Source: Chloroflexota bacterium
GTDB taxonomy: Bacteria > Chloroflexota > Dehalococcoidia > Lucifugimonadales > UBA3495
Assembly (NCBI GenBank): GCA_028875055.1
Contig: JAPPGG010000062.1
Location: forward strand, 1-64,000
Direction: 5' to 3'
Length of the DNA stretch: 64,000 nt
Shown here: one piece after another, positions 34,963-43,991 of the stretch
Layout of the letters: each line of letters opens with the position of its first letter
How positions within the stretch are numbered: position 1 is the stretch's first letter
Notes under the pieces: model-generated
Databases searched by the model: none
Seen by the model: the letters and a program-made list of their open reading frames with translations, nothing else
Told to the model about the DNA's origin: nothing
Program-made: the position numbers and the translations under genes

Positions 34963-36069
34963 TCATGGGTGGTCTTCTGCCAGGTCCTTTAGCTCCTGCC
35001 AGTGCTTTTGAAGCAGGGTTTTGCCTGGGTGCTGCTGGTTTTTCTCTATTAAGGCTGAGACCATTGCCTGCAATGCAGTGGCATTGGATCGGTGTTGTTC
35101 CTTCCACCACTGGCTGGATACATAAAAATGCCCTCCATACAATGTCCGCCAATACCTGGAGTGACCAGAGATTTCTCTCCCAAGCTCAGCCTCTCGCAGC
35201 AGGGGAAGGTTTCCTATGCTCAGTCCCAAGACAGCATTGCAGTATCTTTCGTCCTGTAGGTTCTCTAAGTCGGTCTGGGTCAACAGTCCAGGATGAGTGT
35301 CCAGGAGGGTGGTCATCAATCTCCTGACGATGCCCTGTAAGCTGCTTGTGTCGCCTGGGTTATTGGGCCTCTCAATCTCTTCTAAGGTGCTTTCTGGGTC
35401 GTTGTTGCCGTTATCGTTCTTTGAGTACATGCCCTCGGGAGGTCTATCGGTTTGGACCTGCTCTCCCAGCTGAAGCAGTTTGTAAGACCTCAAAAAGAGC
35501 TCAGACATATCCGCAACCGAGGTACCCTTATCCAAAGTCGGCAGCAGCAATTCGCTAGCAAATTGCTCATTTGTAAATAGATGCCAGCTAATGTCGAAGT
35601 ATTCCCTGCTCAACCGGTCGAATATGTCGTTCAGAGGCTGCTGGGCGGCTCTATGCACCTTCGGGGAGACGAAATAAATGTGCCGCGGAACGTGCGGGGG
35701 ATGATATGCCATCAAGACAAGGACGGTCCGCAACAGTTTCTTCAAGACTCTATTGCCAACTCCTCCGCTGTAGTTGAGCCCCGCTTCGTGAAAGGCAACG
35801 TCCATGGCATGTATGCTGCCGTCCTGCCCGACGCCCACCACATCAACTTCGGCCTGACGAAGAAATTGACCACTATCCCTGGTTCCCTTGAAAACGCTCC
35901 CACCCAGGTCAAAAGTCTGCCTCATTTTCCTGAACTCGTTCTCCAACTGATCCTCTGAGGCCCGCATTATCCATTGATCTGAAGCCTTCCAGTTAGTCTG
36001 CACCAGCCAGCAGCCTCTAACATGCCGCAGGTATGAATATCCTAGCGACTCCCCCATTTCAATTTTCAT
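34963..36069 (-). CDS. Conserved hypothetical protein, possible PD-(D/E)XK nuclease
   Basis: The 368-residue protein starts MKIEMGESLGYSYLRHVRGCWLVQTNWKAS and has QAEVDVVGVGQDGSIHAMDVAFHEAGLNY near residues 70-100, an E-x-D...D-V-x-F-H-E pattern that resembles a PD-(D/E)XK nuclease core. I recognise it as a widespread but unnamed family, and its activity is unknown. The gene is AT-richer than its surroundings, like the one at 29839, and faces the oxidoreductase operon across a shared terminator. It may be a recent arrival, possibly linked to defence. Confidence 0.5.
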   Translation of the reverse strand: MKIEMGESLGYSYLRHVRGCWLVQTNWKASDQWIMRASEDQLENEFRKMRQTFDLGGSVFKGTRDSGQFLRQAEVDVVGVGQDGSIHAMDVAFHEAGLNYSGGVGNRVLKKLLRTVLVLMAYHPPHVPRHIYFVSPKVHRAAQQPLNDIFDRLSREYFDISWHLFTNEQFASELLLPTLDKGTSVADMSELFLRSYKLLQLGEQVQTDRPPEGMYSKNDNGNNDPESTLEEIERPNNPGDTSSLQGIVRRLMTTLLDTHPGLLTQTDLENLQDERYCNAVLGLSIGNLPLLREAELGREISGHSRYWRTLYGGHFYVSSQWWKEQHRSNATALQAMVSALIEKNQQHPGKTLLQKHWQELKDLAEDHP

Positions 36070-36137
36070 TTAGCAAAATCTCTCCTGTTGCTTCGTTAGA
36101 GTGATTATACGGACAAACGTCGCGGCGTTCTGCCCTT

Positions 36138-36170
36138 GCCTAACTAACTGCCTAACCCTTAAAGTTAGGC
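36138..36170. promoter_or_regulatory. Repeated GCCTAAC boxes upstream of the hydroxy-acid oxidase gene
   Basis: GCCTAAC occurs at 36138-36144 and 36150-36156 in direct orientation. Its exact reverse complement GTTAGGC at 36164-36170 forms a perfect inverted repeat with the second copy. The group ends 37 bases before the start codon and looks like an operator. Confidence 0.5.
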
Positions 36171-36207
36171 TCACTTCCCCAACATTTCAATGAAGGAGTG
36201 TCAATAG

Positions 36208-37299
36208 ATGGATCCCATCAATTTGTACGACTACGAATCGAGGGCCAGGGCAAGCCTCCCCCACAACAACTGGGAGTTTATTGAAGCCGGGGCCATGGAC
36301 GAATTTACCACGGCCCGCAACCGGTCAGCTTTTGAAGACCTGACCATCCGCCCCCGTTTCCTGCGCAATATCGACAATCGCGACCTGAGCACCACCATGC
36401 TGGGCTCGGAACTCAGCTTCCCGGTCTTTGTGTGTCCCGCCGGTGGACATAAGCTGGCCCACCCCGATGGCGAGCTGGCCACGGCGCGGGGCGCGGGTAT
36501 GTCCAACACCCTGATGATGCTCAGTACCTCTTCCCACTACAGCATGGAAGAGGTTTCCGCCGCCGCTTCCGGTCCCCTGATGTTCCAGCTCTACCACCGG
36601 GGCCACGACCTGACCGAAATGCTGGTTCACCGGGCCGAGGAAGCGGGCTACAAGGCCATTGTCCTTACCGTCGATACTCCCGTCCCGTCGCCCAAGGAAC
36701 GCGACATTCGAAACCAGTACGTTAACCCCGCCGAGCTGGCCAACTTCCGCGCTACTCCCGAGCGGCTGGCCGAAGTCAGCGGCACCGACGAGGCTCCCAA
36801 CTGGCAGCCTGCCCAGGTCCCGCCCCTGTCCTGGGAAGAGCTGGACTGGCTCAGGGGGCTCACATCCCTCCCCCTGGTCCTCAAGGGCGTCAGGACAGCT
36901 GAAGACGCCCACATCGCCGCTGAGAGTGGCGTGAACGGCATCCTGGTATCCACGCACGGTGGCAGGCAGATTGACTCCACCATGAGCGCGGTGGAAATGC
37001 TTCCCGAAATCGTTGACGCCGTGAACGACAACTGCGAGGTTTACCTGGATTCCGGGGTCAGGCGGGGCAGCGACGTCCTGAAAGCGTTGGCCCTGGGCGC
37101 CAAGGCCGTGGGCGTGGGCCGACCTCTCTACTGGGGCCTGGCCAACGACGGCGCCGAGGGTGTCCACGGGGTACTGGAAATCCTGCGGCGCGAGTTCGAC
37201 CACGCCATGGCAGTTTGCGGCCAGACCTCCGCCACTAACCTCGAATCCAACTTGATCAACATTCCCCACAACTGGGGCCCGGCCCGCATGGCGCCGTAA
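36208..37299 (+). CDS. FMN-dependent alpha-hydroxy-acid oxidase family protein
   Basis: The 363-residue TIM-barrel flavoprotein aligns along its length with glycolate/lactate oxidases. It keeps the catalytic His and the next Arg in STHGGRQID, the AsP in TVDTP and the FMN-phosphate site DSGVRRGSDVLKALALGAKAVGVGRP. Two residues that bind substrate in plant glycolate oxidase are changed: Tyr24 is Phe (WEFIEAGA) and Tyr129 is Arg (QLYHRGHD). It should oxidise a 2-hydroxy acid, but probably not plain glycolate in the usual way. GGAG lies upstream of the ATG. Its location near an oxalate-type operon is suggestive only. Confidence 0.85.
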   Translation: MDPINLYDYESRARASLPHNNWEFIEAGAMDEFTTARNRSAFEDLTIRPRFLRNIDNRDLSTTMLGSELSFPVFVCPAGGHKLAHPDGELATARGAGMSNTLMMLSTSSHYSMEEVSAAASGPLMFQLYHRGHDLTEMLVHRAEEAGYKAIVLTVDTPVPSPKERDIRNQYVNPAELANFRATPERLAEVSGTDEAPNWQPAQVPPLSWEELDWLRGLTSLPLVLKGVRTAEDAHIAAESGVNGILVSTHGGRQIDSTMSAVEMLPEIVDAVNDNCEVYLDSGVRRGSDVLKALALGAKAVGVGRPLYWGLANDGAEGVHGVLEILRREFDHAMAVCGQTSATNLESNLINIPHNWGPARMAP

Positions 37300-37328
37300 C
37301 GCCTGGCGTTTCAACCGGCGAAAAAGAA

Positions 37329-37354
37329 GGGGGCAGGCCACCAGGTCTGCCCCC
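37329..37354. terminator. Bidirectional terminator between the hydroxy-acid oxidase and TenA genes
   Basis: GGGGGCAG pairs with CTGCCCCC across a ten-base loop, between converging genes. A run of A lies upstream (37320s), which becomes a T tract for the minus-strand transcript. Confidence 0.65.
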
Positions 37355-37387
37355 CCTTGCTGTACCGCAATTCTCCCGGGTGGCGTC

Positions 37388-38041
37388 CTACACGGGCCAC
37401 CGCTCCATCCGGTAGGCCATATCCCAGAACATGTACTCGTAGCGGCTGCTGACCAGGAAAGCCTGGCGCATGGCCTCCAGTTCCTCCGGACTCGCTTCTT
37501 CTGCCATCTGGTCCACAAAACCTCGCCACGCGTTGACGCTGTCTTCAAGGAACCCCGCCACGTAGAAGGATGTCCACTGGCTGTATAGAGGATGTTCCGA
37601 GGCGCCGACTTCGTCCTTAAGCTCGTGATAAGTCCAGGGGCAGGGCAGCAGGGCCGCCGCGGCGGGTCCCAGCCCGTAGAGTGAAGCGGTCGTCAGCATG
37701 TGGTTTACATAAGCGGCGTTCGTTGGAGATCGACCCACTTCGTTGATGTAGTCCATGGACACCTGGGCAGCCTCCAGCAATTTGTGATGCAGGGGCCGCT
37801 CAATAGGCGTCATCACCCGGCGGGAAAGCTCCTCCAGCGTCCTGGAATTGGGGGCCTTGGCCATTGCCATTACTACGGTGCGGCCAAAGCCTTCCAGGTA
37901 CTGGTAGTCCTGGGTCAGGTAGTACTGGAACTTTTCCAGTGGTAGCGTCCCGTCCTTGATTTCCTGCAGGAAAGGGTGCTGGAAAATCGCACGCCAGATT
38001 GGTTGGGCTTCGGCCTTTAGCTGTTCACTGAATGAAGGCAT
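37388..38041 (-). CDS. tenA: TenA/thiaminase II family protein
   Basis: The roughly 217-residue all-helical protein carries the TenA active site: YYLTQDYQYL, ALLPCPWTYHE with the conserved Cys, and the late Glu in SSRYEYMFWDMA. TenA hydrolyses amino-pyrimidine breakdown products of thiamine for salvage. The ATG at 38041 is preferred over a GTG nine bases earlier because AGGGGAAG lies at a proper distance. Several ThDP enzymes are encoded nearby, so thiamine recovery is useful, but there is no operon link to thiamine genes. Confidence 0.85.
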   Translation of the reverse strand: MPSFSEQLKAEAQPIWRAIFQHPFLQEIKDGTLPLEKFQYYLTQDYQYLEGFGRTVVMAMAKAPNSRTLEELSRRVMTPIERPLHHKLLEAAQVSMDYINEVGRSPTNAAYVNHMLTTASLYGLGPAAAALLPCPWTYHELKDEVGASEHPLYSQWTSFYVAGFLEDSVNAWRGFVDQMAEEASPEELEAMRQAFLVSSRYEYMFWDMAYRMERWPV

Positions 38042-38108
38042 TGCTCTCACTTCCCCTCGCTCCGTTTTCGGGCGGGAACCTGTATTTGCGATAATCAGGG
38101 CCGACGGA

Positions 38109-38981
38109 TCACGTCAGCGGGCTGGGCACGGTTACCCTGGCTTCCCCCGTTATTACCATCTCGCCCCGCCCGTTTTCCAGCCACACCTGCAGAAATGAGG
38201 TTGCGCGGGTTCCGTCCGATTCGGTCCTTGCAATTGTTCCCTTTGCCGTCAGGGTGTCCCCGGCGTACATTGGGCGGCGGTAATTTACTTTGAGCCATCC
38301 ACCCTGCCGGAAATCTATTCCGTAACGTCGGTCCAGCAGTTCGTGGAGATATGCCAGGCCCATCTCCTCTGGAGCTACCGTTGAAGCCAGCCCCATGCCG
38401 CTGGCCAGGTCAGCGCTGGCATGCACGTTGCTCCTGAGGTCCCTGGCCAGGTCCGCCTGTTCACCAACCAGGGACCGTCGGGCGGCCTCCAGTTGCTCGA
38501 TGGCCTCTTCGGTGACCCGCTTTACCAGGGATGGCAGGAACGTAGTATTCTCTGCTCCCCTGGTGCTTCCGGGACGGCGGCCCAGTCGCTCTGGAGCCCG
38601 CCCGGCGCCAAGCCGGAAGACGTGCTGGCTGCGCAAAATCTCAGTCCCGATTTCGTCCACCGCAAAGGTTTCCACCGTCAGGGTCTCAACCCCCCGACTT
38701 ATGCGTTGATCCTGGATCCAGCCGGTCACCTGGACCCTGCGACCGGTCACTGGGGGGCGAAAATATCGGTCTTCATGGGTAACACTTTCCAGGACCGGGA
38801 AATTGCGTTTTTGTAATAGGACAAAAAAATGGTCCATGGCTGCTAAATTTGGAAAGTATGATGCCGGATATCCCACTGCTTGTTGGAACATGTGAAGGTT
38901 TTCGTCGGTAACCTGATATTCCAGGAAACCGAGCTGTTCTCCAATGGGTACCCCGCTCGGCGACGGGAGGGAAGAGGTCAT
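38109..38981 (-). CDS. Double-hotdog MaoC-like dehydratase
   Basis: The 290-residue protein has two hotdog-like halves. The first (residues 20-130) includes HEDRYFRPPVTGRRVQVTGWIQD, and the second (about 185-285) includes DRRYGIDFRQGGWLKVNYRRPMYAGDTLTAKGTI. MaoC-type folds hydrate enoyl-CoA or act as acyl-CoA thioesterases. The usual catalytic Asp/His pair of the R-hydratase motif is not clear. Its start overlaps the TPR gene's stop by one base, so the two are translated together. Confidence 0.68.
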   Translation of the reverse strand: MTSSLPSPSGVPIGEQLGFLEYQVTDENLHMFQQAVGYPASYFPNLAAMDHFFVLLQKRNFPVLESVTHEDRYFRPPVTGRRVQVTGWIQDQRISRGVETLTVETFAVDEIGTEILRSQHVFRLGAGRAPERLGRRPGSTRGAENTTFLPSLVKRVTEEAIEQLEAARRSLVGEQADLARDLRSNVHASADLASGMGLASTVAPEEMGLAYLHELLDRRYGIDFRQGGWLKVNYRRPMYAGDTLTAKGTIARTESDGTRATSFLQVWLENGRGEMVITGEARVTVPSPLT

Positions 38982-39913
38982 TATTCGCTCAACCGTTCGA
39001 ATTCCTGGCGGTCGGCCTCTGCCTCGTCGGTGTTTCCCAGGGCTGCGTGGACCCCTGACCTGGCCCGAAAGGCGGCGGCCAGGGTCCCATCCAGCTCCAG
39101 CGCCCGGTCCAGGTCACTCAGCGCCGCCGCGTAGTTCCCGCAGTCAGCGAAAGCAATTCCCCGGTTCATAAAGAGATTGGGAAACTCCGGACCGAACCGG
39201 AAGGCTTCGTTAAAAGAGTCGACCGCCTCTGCGGGCTTGCCCAGGTTCCGCAGGGCAATGCCGCGGTTGTAGAAGGCATTGGCGAACGTGGACACCGCGG
39301 CCAGCGCCCGGTCATAGTCTTCAATGGCCTCCTCGTACTGGTGGAGGTCGTTGTAGAGATTGCCCCGGGCATAGCAGTAGTCCGGTTCATTGGGACGGAG
39401 TTTCAGGGCGGCGGAGTAGTATTCCAGGGCCTGTTGCGGTTTCCCCTGGTCGCGGTGGGCTATTCCCAGGTTGTACCAGGCGTTGGGCATTTCCGGATTA
39501 AGGTCCAGCGCCTCCAGGAAATCACGGATTGCCTCGTCATAGTGTTTCAGCGAAGCGTGGGCCACACCCCGAGCGTAGTAGAAGTCGCCGTCCTCGGGCT
39601 CGAGCTCAATTGCCTGGTCGTAATCGCCAATGGCCGCCTCGTACTCTTCCAGGTGACGGCGTACCACACCTCGCGCGTAAAAGGCCACCGGGTAATCCGG
39701 CTCTATCTCCACGGCAGAAGTATAGTCGGCGATGGCAAGCGAGTAGTTGCCGGAATTGCGCTGGGCGATGCCCCGATAGTAATAAGCGGCGGCGAAGCTG
39801 GGGTTGATGGACAAGGCCTGGGTGAAGTCGGCAATGGCGGCGGGAAGGTTTCCCACCTGGAGGAAGGCCTGCCCTCGGGTCAGGTAGTCATACTCGGATG
39901 CTGAATCAGGCAT
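38981..39913 (-). CDS. Tetratricopeptide repeat protein
   Basis: The 310-residue protein is almost all TPR units, about eight repeats of roughly 34 residues (for example AAAYYYRGIAQRNSGNYSLAIADYTSAVEIEPDYPVAFYARG). It has no signal peptide, so it is probably a cytoplasmic scaffold that binds partner proteins. It precedes and overlaps the double-hotdog gene. Its partner is unknown. The underlying DNA is repetitive because of the TPR units. Confidence 0.87.
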   Translation of the reverse strand: MPDSASEYDYLTRGQAFLQVGNLPAAIADFTQALSINPSFAAAYYYRGIAQRNSGNYSLAIADYTSAVEIEPDYPVAFYARGVVRRHLEEYEAAIGDYDQAIELEPEDGDFYYARGVAHASLKHYDEAIRDFLEALDLNPEMPNAWYNLGIAHRDQGKPQQALEYYSAALKLRPNEPDYCYARGNLYNDLHQYEEAIEDYDRALAAVSTFANAFYNRGIALRNLGKPAEAVDSFNEAFRFGPEFPNLFMNRGIAFADCGNYAAALSDLDRALELDGTLAAAFRARSGVHAALGNTDEAEADRQEFERLSE

Positions 39914-39981
39914 GGTTTGTCATACCAGGCTGCAAGGCTCGCTAGGTAGCCAAAATAAGATAGTCCTTCCATCCGGGGCAG

Positions 39982-40458
39982 TCAATTGCCCGTCTCTCCC
40001 TGGAATTCTACCTCATACATATCGTAGTGGGACAGGGCCATGCCCAAATTGACATAAGCCTGCTGGGCTCGATGATTCGACCGTTCCACGTACAGGCGCA
40101 GGCCACAGACATTGCCGGCATCGCTGGCCAGCTGGCACACCCGATCGTACAGCAGCCTGAAAACCCCTTGCCGCCGAAACTCGGGGACCACGTAGAGGCT
40201 TTGCAGCCACCAGAAATGCGCGTTTCTCCAGTCGCTCCATTCGGTGGTGACCATAAGCTGCCCCACCACTGTTTCGCCGCTTTCGGCCAGCAGGTAAAAC
40301 CCCAGTGAATGATCCTTCAACAGCGACCCCACTCCTTCCCTCAGAGCCTCCAGATCCAGGCCCTTGTCTTCCGTCTCCAGGGCCATGGCGGCATTAAAGT
40401 CAACCATGGTATCCAGATCGTCCAGGGTGGCCTGCCTGATTCCAAATGTAAGGGCCAA
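39982..40458 (-). CDS. GNAT family N-acetyltransferase
   Basis: The 158-residue protein begins FGIRQATLDDLDTMVDFN and has the acetyl-CoA loop in LYVVPEFRRQGVFRLLYDRV, with the C-terminal ERSNHRAQQAYVNLGM typical of GNAT enzymes. The substrate is unknown. The start is a TTG with AAAGGAGG four bases upstream. It lies between the SDR gene and the TPR gene on the same strand. Confidence 0.85.
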   Translation of the reverse strand: MALTFGIRQATLDDLDTMVDFNAAMALETEDKGLDLEALREGVGSLLKDHSLGFYLLAESGETVVGQLMVTTEWSDWRNAHFWWLQSLYVVPEFRRQGVFRLLYDRVCQLASDAGNVCGLRLYVERSNHRAQQAYVNLGMALSHYDMYEVEFQGETGN

Positions 40459-40488
40459 TTTGCCTCCTTTGATGTTCGCCTGAAGCCG

Positions 40489-41265
40489 TCAGATGATGGT
40501 CCATCCCCCGTCCACAATCAGCAATTGGCCCGTAGTGGCTCCGGCGGATGGACTGGCCAGGTAGATCGCCGCCCCCACCAGTTCTTCCGGCGTCATCCGG
40601 CGTCCCAGGGGCATATGGGCCGACAGGTCTGCAGCCAGTTCCTCATCGGTCCTGGAGTCTGCCATCTGCAAGCCAGGCGTCTCGGTTGGACCGGGGCCAA
40701 TGGCGTTCACCGTAATCCCATACCTGAGCCACTCCAGGGCCAGTACGCGGGTCAGGTTTGCCAGGCCCGCCTTGCTGGCGCAATAGGCGGCCCGATTCTC
40801 TCCCGCCACCACCGCCAGCTGGGACGAAATGTTTATGATGCGCCCAAAACCCTGGTCAATCATGGGTTTCGCCGCAGCCTGGGAACAGAAGAAGGGGCCC
40901 TTCAGGTTGGTATCGATCACGGCATCCCAGTTCTCTTCGGTCACCTCCAGGGCCGGCTGGCGACGCCGTATTCCGGCATTGTTTACGAGAATGTCCAGGC
41001 GTCCGAAATCGCCTGCCACCTGGCCAACCGTGTCTTGAATGTTCTTAAGATCCAAAACGTCGAGTTGGTAAGCCCTGCTGGCCACCCCTTCCCGGCGGAT
41101 AGCCTCGGCCGTCTCTTCCGCCCCAATCATCTGCTCGGGTATGTCCGATACGGCTACGTGGGCGCCGGCCTGGGCCAGTCCAATGGCCAGCGCGCTGCCG
41201 ATGCCTCTTCCGGAACCGGTGACCAGCGCCGTCATTCCTTCCAGGCTCAGTGGGGAATATGGCAT
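40489..41265 (-). CDS. Short-chain dehydrogenase/reductase
   Basis: The 258-residue enzyme has all classical SDR features: TGSGRGIG, NNAG, the Ser of NISSQL, YCASK and the C-terminal TTGQLLIVDGGW. It should oxidise or reduce a hydroxyl or keto group with NAD(P). GGAGGG lies eight bases before the ATG. It may form an operon with the GNAT gene 30 bases downstream. The substrate is unknown. Confidence 0.9.
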   Translation of the reverse strand: MPYSPLSLEGMTALVTGSGRGIGSALAIGLAQAGAHVAVSDIPEQMIGAEETAEAIRREGVASRAYQLDVLDLKNIQDTVGQVAGDFGRLDILVNNAGIRRRQPALEVTEENWDAVIDTNLKGPFFCSQAAAKPMIDQGFGRIINISSQLAVVAGENRAAYCASKAGLANLTRVLALEWLRYGITVNAIGPGPTETPGLQMADSRTDEELAADLSAHMPLGRRMTPEELVGAAIYLASPSAGATTGQLLIVDGGWTII

Positions 41266-41417
41266 CGTAATGGCCCTCCAACTGTTGGTCTCTATTGAAT
41301 TATATCAACCCCCGCATTGCCGCCAGGGTTGCGAAACTACCTGCACGAAACTAATATGCCCAGTAGAAGGCGCCGTAAGTCCATGTACTGCCGCGCCAAT
41401 AGGGAGCAGTTAAGTCC

Positions 41418-42797
41418 ATGCCCGATTCCAGCATCAAGATCGAGGGGGCCAAGTTCCTGGTCACCGTTGACCCGGAGCGTCGAATAATACAGGACGGCTC
41501 CGTGCTCATTGAAGGCCAGCGCATCGCCAGGACTGGGAAGTCTGCCGAACTGGCCGATGTGCCCGCCGACCGGGTTATTGACGCCAGCGAGATGGTGGTT
41601 ACGCCCGGTTTCGTCAATGGGCACATGCACATCAGCTATGCCCATGCCACCCGAGGCGTGTTCCCCGACGACCTTGGTCCCGCCTACCTCTCCAACGTCT
41701 TTGCCCTGCAGGGCGCAATGACCGACGAGGAAGAATACCTCACCTCCCTGCTGGCTATTGTCGAGCTTCTCAAGTACGGCACCACCTGCTTTGTGGACCC
41801 GGGCAGTACCAAGGGCCTTGACGCCTGCATGCAGGCCTACGAGGAGTCCGGCTGCCGAATCGTGGTTGGGTGGCAGGTAACCGACCGGCCGAACCCCATT
41901 AACCTGCCCGTTTACGAAACGGCCGAAGCTGTTCGCCTGATGGAGCAGACCATCAGGCAATACGACCATCGGCTGGAAGACAGGGTGCGGGCGTGGGCCA
42001 TGCCATTCTCGCCCTCCTTCTCCTCTGAAGAGTTGCTGCTGGCCGCCGGAGCCCTGGCCGACCAGTACGGTACCCGTATGACCCTGCACTTCAACAACGC
42101 GTCCCGGTACGTGCAGGACTGCCTGCAATCTTACGGCATGCGTCCCACCCAATACCTCGAATCGCTGGGAATTCTGAAGTCCAGCCTCACCCTGGCCCAC
42201 GGCCTGGGGATAGACCAGTCCGAAGTGGAGGCCATCGCCCAGAATGGGTCATCCGTCGTAATGTGTCCCACCGCGGCAATCAAGGGGGGAAGTGGGGTGG
42301 CCCACGATGGAATGCTGCCCGAGTTGCTGGCTGCCGGCGCCATCGTAGGACTGGGTACCGATGCCGGAAACAACTCCAACCTGCTGGAAACTATGCGATC
42401 CATGTATCTGGCGGCGGTCCTTTACAAGGATGCCCGCCGGGACGTAGGCATGATCCCTGCCGAAACAGCGCTGGAGCTGGCTACTATCGGTGGCGCCCAA
42501 GCCCTGGGGCTGGGTGACCAAGTCGGCTCCATCGAAGTCGGAAAGAAGGCTGACCTGGTCCTCTTCGATACCCGCCGCGCGGAATGGCGAACGCTGTTCA
42601 ATCCAGTGAACAACCTGGTTTACAATGCCGATGGCCGCAGCGTGCATACCGTGATTGTGGACGGCAAGATACGCGTGGAAGACCACCGCCCTCTTTTCGT
42701 CGACGAATGGGCCCTGGTCCAGGAGGTCCAGGAGTTGGGGGAAAATCTTCTCCAACGGGTAGGTGTCTCATACCCGTCCCGCTGGCCCATAGTCTAG
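41418..42797 (+). CDS. Amidohydrolase (TRZ/ATZ or 8-oxoguanine deaminase-like) with altered active site
   Basis: The 459-residue protein has the amidohydrolase barrel and composite beta domain. The metal-binding HxH is present (VNGHMHISY), as is a His in LAHGLGID and the Asp in GTDAGNNSN. The usual HxxE of aromatic deaminases reads HFNN, and the HCP motif reads MCP, so the general acid/base Glu is missing. It may hydrolyse a different substrate or have lost activity. It starts a rightward pair with the flavin monooxygenase-like gene. Confidence 0.8.
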   Translation: MPDSSIKIEGAKFLVTVDPERRIIQDGSVLIEGQRIARTGKSAELADVPADRVIDASEMVVTPGFVNGHMHISYAHATRGVFPDDLGPAYLSNVFALQGAMTDEEEYLTSLLAIVELLKYGTTCFVDPGSTKGLDACMQAYEESGCRIVVGWQVTDRPNPINLPVYETAEAVRLMEQTIRQYDHRLEDRVRAWAMPFSPSFSSEELLLAAGALADQYGTRMTLHFNNASRYVQDCLQSYGMRPTQYLESLGILKSSLTLAHGLGIDQSEVEAIAQNGSSVVMCPTAAIKGGSGVAHDGMLPELLAAGAIVGLGTDAGNNSNLLETMRSMYLAAVLYKDARRDVGMIPAETALELATIGGAQALGLGDQVGSIEVGKKADLVLFDTRRAEWRTLFNPVNNLVYNADGRSVHTVIVDGKIRVEDHRPLFVDEWALVQEVQELGENLLQRVGVSYPSRWPIV

Positions 42798-42871
42798 TTT
42801 CCAGGCCGGTTTCGATTAGCGGACCTGATACATCCGGGGCAGGCTGAACGCCGCCTACATGCGAGGCTAGA

Positions 42872-43831
42872 ATGGACTCGATTGATAACTTTGGGGTATT
42901 GCTTCCCACGCGCGGCGTCCTGGTTTATTCCGATGGTGGACGGCCCCGGGTGGAGCTCAATTGGCAGATGGCCGAAACGGTGGAACGGCTGGGTTACGAT
43001 TCGGTCTGGGTGGGTGACAGCATCACCTCCAAGCCCAGGCTGGAGCCTCTTACCATAATGTCGGCCATTGCCGCCCGGACCCAGCGGGTGAAGATTGGTA
43101 CCGCCGTGATGCTGACCGCCCTGCGTCATCCGGTCCACCTGGCCCACTCACTGGCTACCATCGACAACGTGTCTAACGGCAGGGTAATCCTGGGCGCCGG
43201 CGCCGGACGCGGCGACAACCAGATGTATATTGACGAGCACGAGTCCGTGGGCATTCCCGTCAACGAGCGCGCCGACCGCATGGAAGAGGGCATTCGTATC
43301 CTCAGGGCCCTGTGGTCCGAGGAAGACGTGACCTGTGAGGGCGACTACTATCCCCTGAAGAACGTGACGCTGGAACCCCAGCCGATACAGGACCCACTGC
43401 CCATTTGGATTTCCAGCAACTGGGTCAGGCGGGGTCTCCGGCGGGTGGCTGAAATGGGAGACGCCTGGATAACCAATGTGCCCAGCGTTGAACTGTTCGA
43501 ACGTTGCTGGGACCGGGTTCAAGAAAACGCTGCCAATGCCGGAAGGGATGCCGGCACAATGACCCGCGCCCTGTATATTTCGGTCAACCTGAACGAAGAG
43601 GACGAAGCCCTGGCCGAGGGCGACCGCTTCATGCAGGCCTACTACAGCCGCCCATACGAGGCGGTCAGCAAGCAGTTGCTGTGTGTTTTCGGGCCCCCCG
43701 AAAAGTGCGCCGAAGCCATCAGTAACTATCGTGAAGCCGGGGTAACCTACTTCATCGTGCGTTTCGCCTCACCCAATCAGCAGGAACAGTTGGACCGGTT
43801 CACCTCCAAGGTATTGCCCCACGTCATCTGA
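42872..43831 (+). CDS. Luciferase-like (LLM) flavin-dependent oxidoreductase
   Basis: The 319-residue TIM-barrel protein shows the LLM pattern: FGVLLPTRG, ETVERLGYDSVWVGDS, TQRVKIGTAVMLTALRHPVHLAHSLATIDNVSNGRVILGAGAG and a late ISNYREAGVTYFIVRF. Such enzymes use FMN or F420 to oxidise or monooxygenate small molecules. The cofactor cannot be decided here. It follows the amidohydrolase gene by 75 bases on the same strand, so the two may degrade the same compound. Confidence 0.83.
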   Translation: MDSIDNFGVLLPTRGVLVYSDGGRPRVELNWQMAETVERLGYDSVWVGDSITSKPRLEPLTIMSAIAARTQRVKIGTAVMLTALRHPVHLAHSLATIDNVSNGRVILGAGAGRGDNQMYIDEHESVGIPVNERADRMEEGIRILRALWSEEDVTCEGDYYPLKNVTLEPQPIQDPLPIWISSNWVRRGLRRVAEMGDAWITNVPSVELFERCWDRVQENAANAGRDAGTMTRALYISVNLNEEDEALAEGDRFMQAYYSRPYEAVSKQLLCVFGPPEKCAEAISNYREAGVTYFIVRFASPNQQEQLDRFTSKVLPHVI

Positions 43832-43991
43832 ACTGAAACCAGGCTGAAAGCTAAATCTGCGGACAATCACGGGAGGTGGCCGCCTTAACGGCGCAAGCCG
43901 GATTGCCGGGACACCGCCTGTGATTGAGTTGACTCGTTCCTCAACCTCCTGGACTCGGGCCAGCGCTCGAATGAAGGTCAATGCCAAATGC

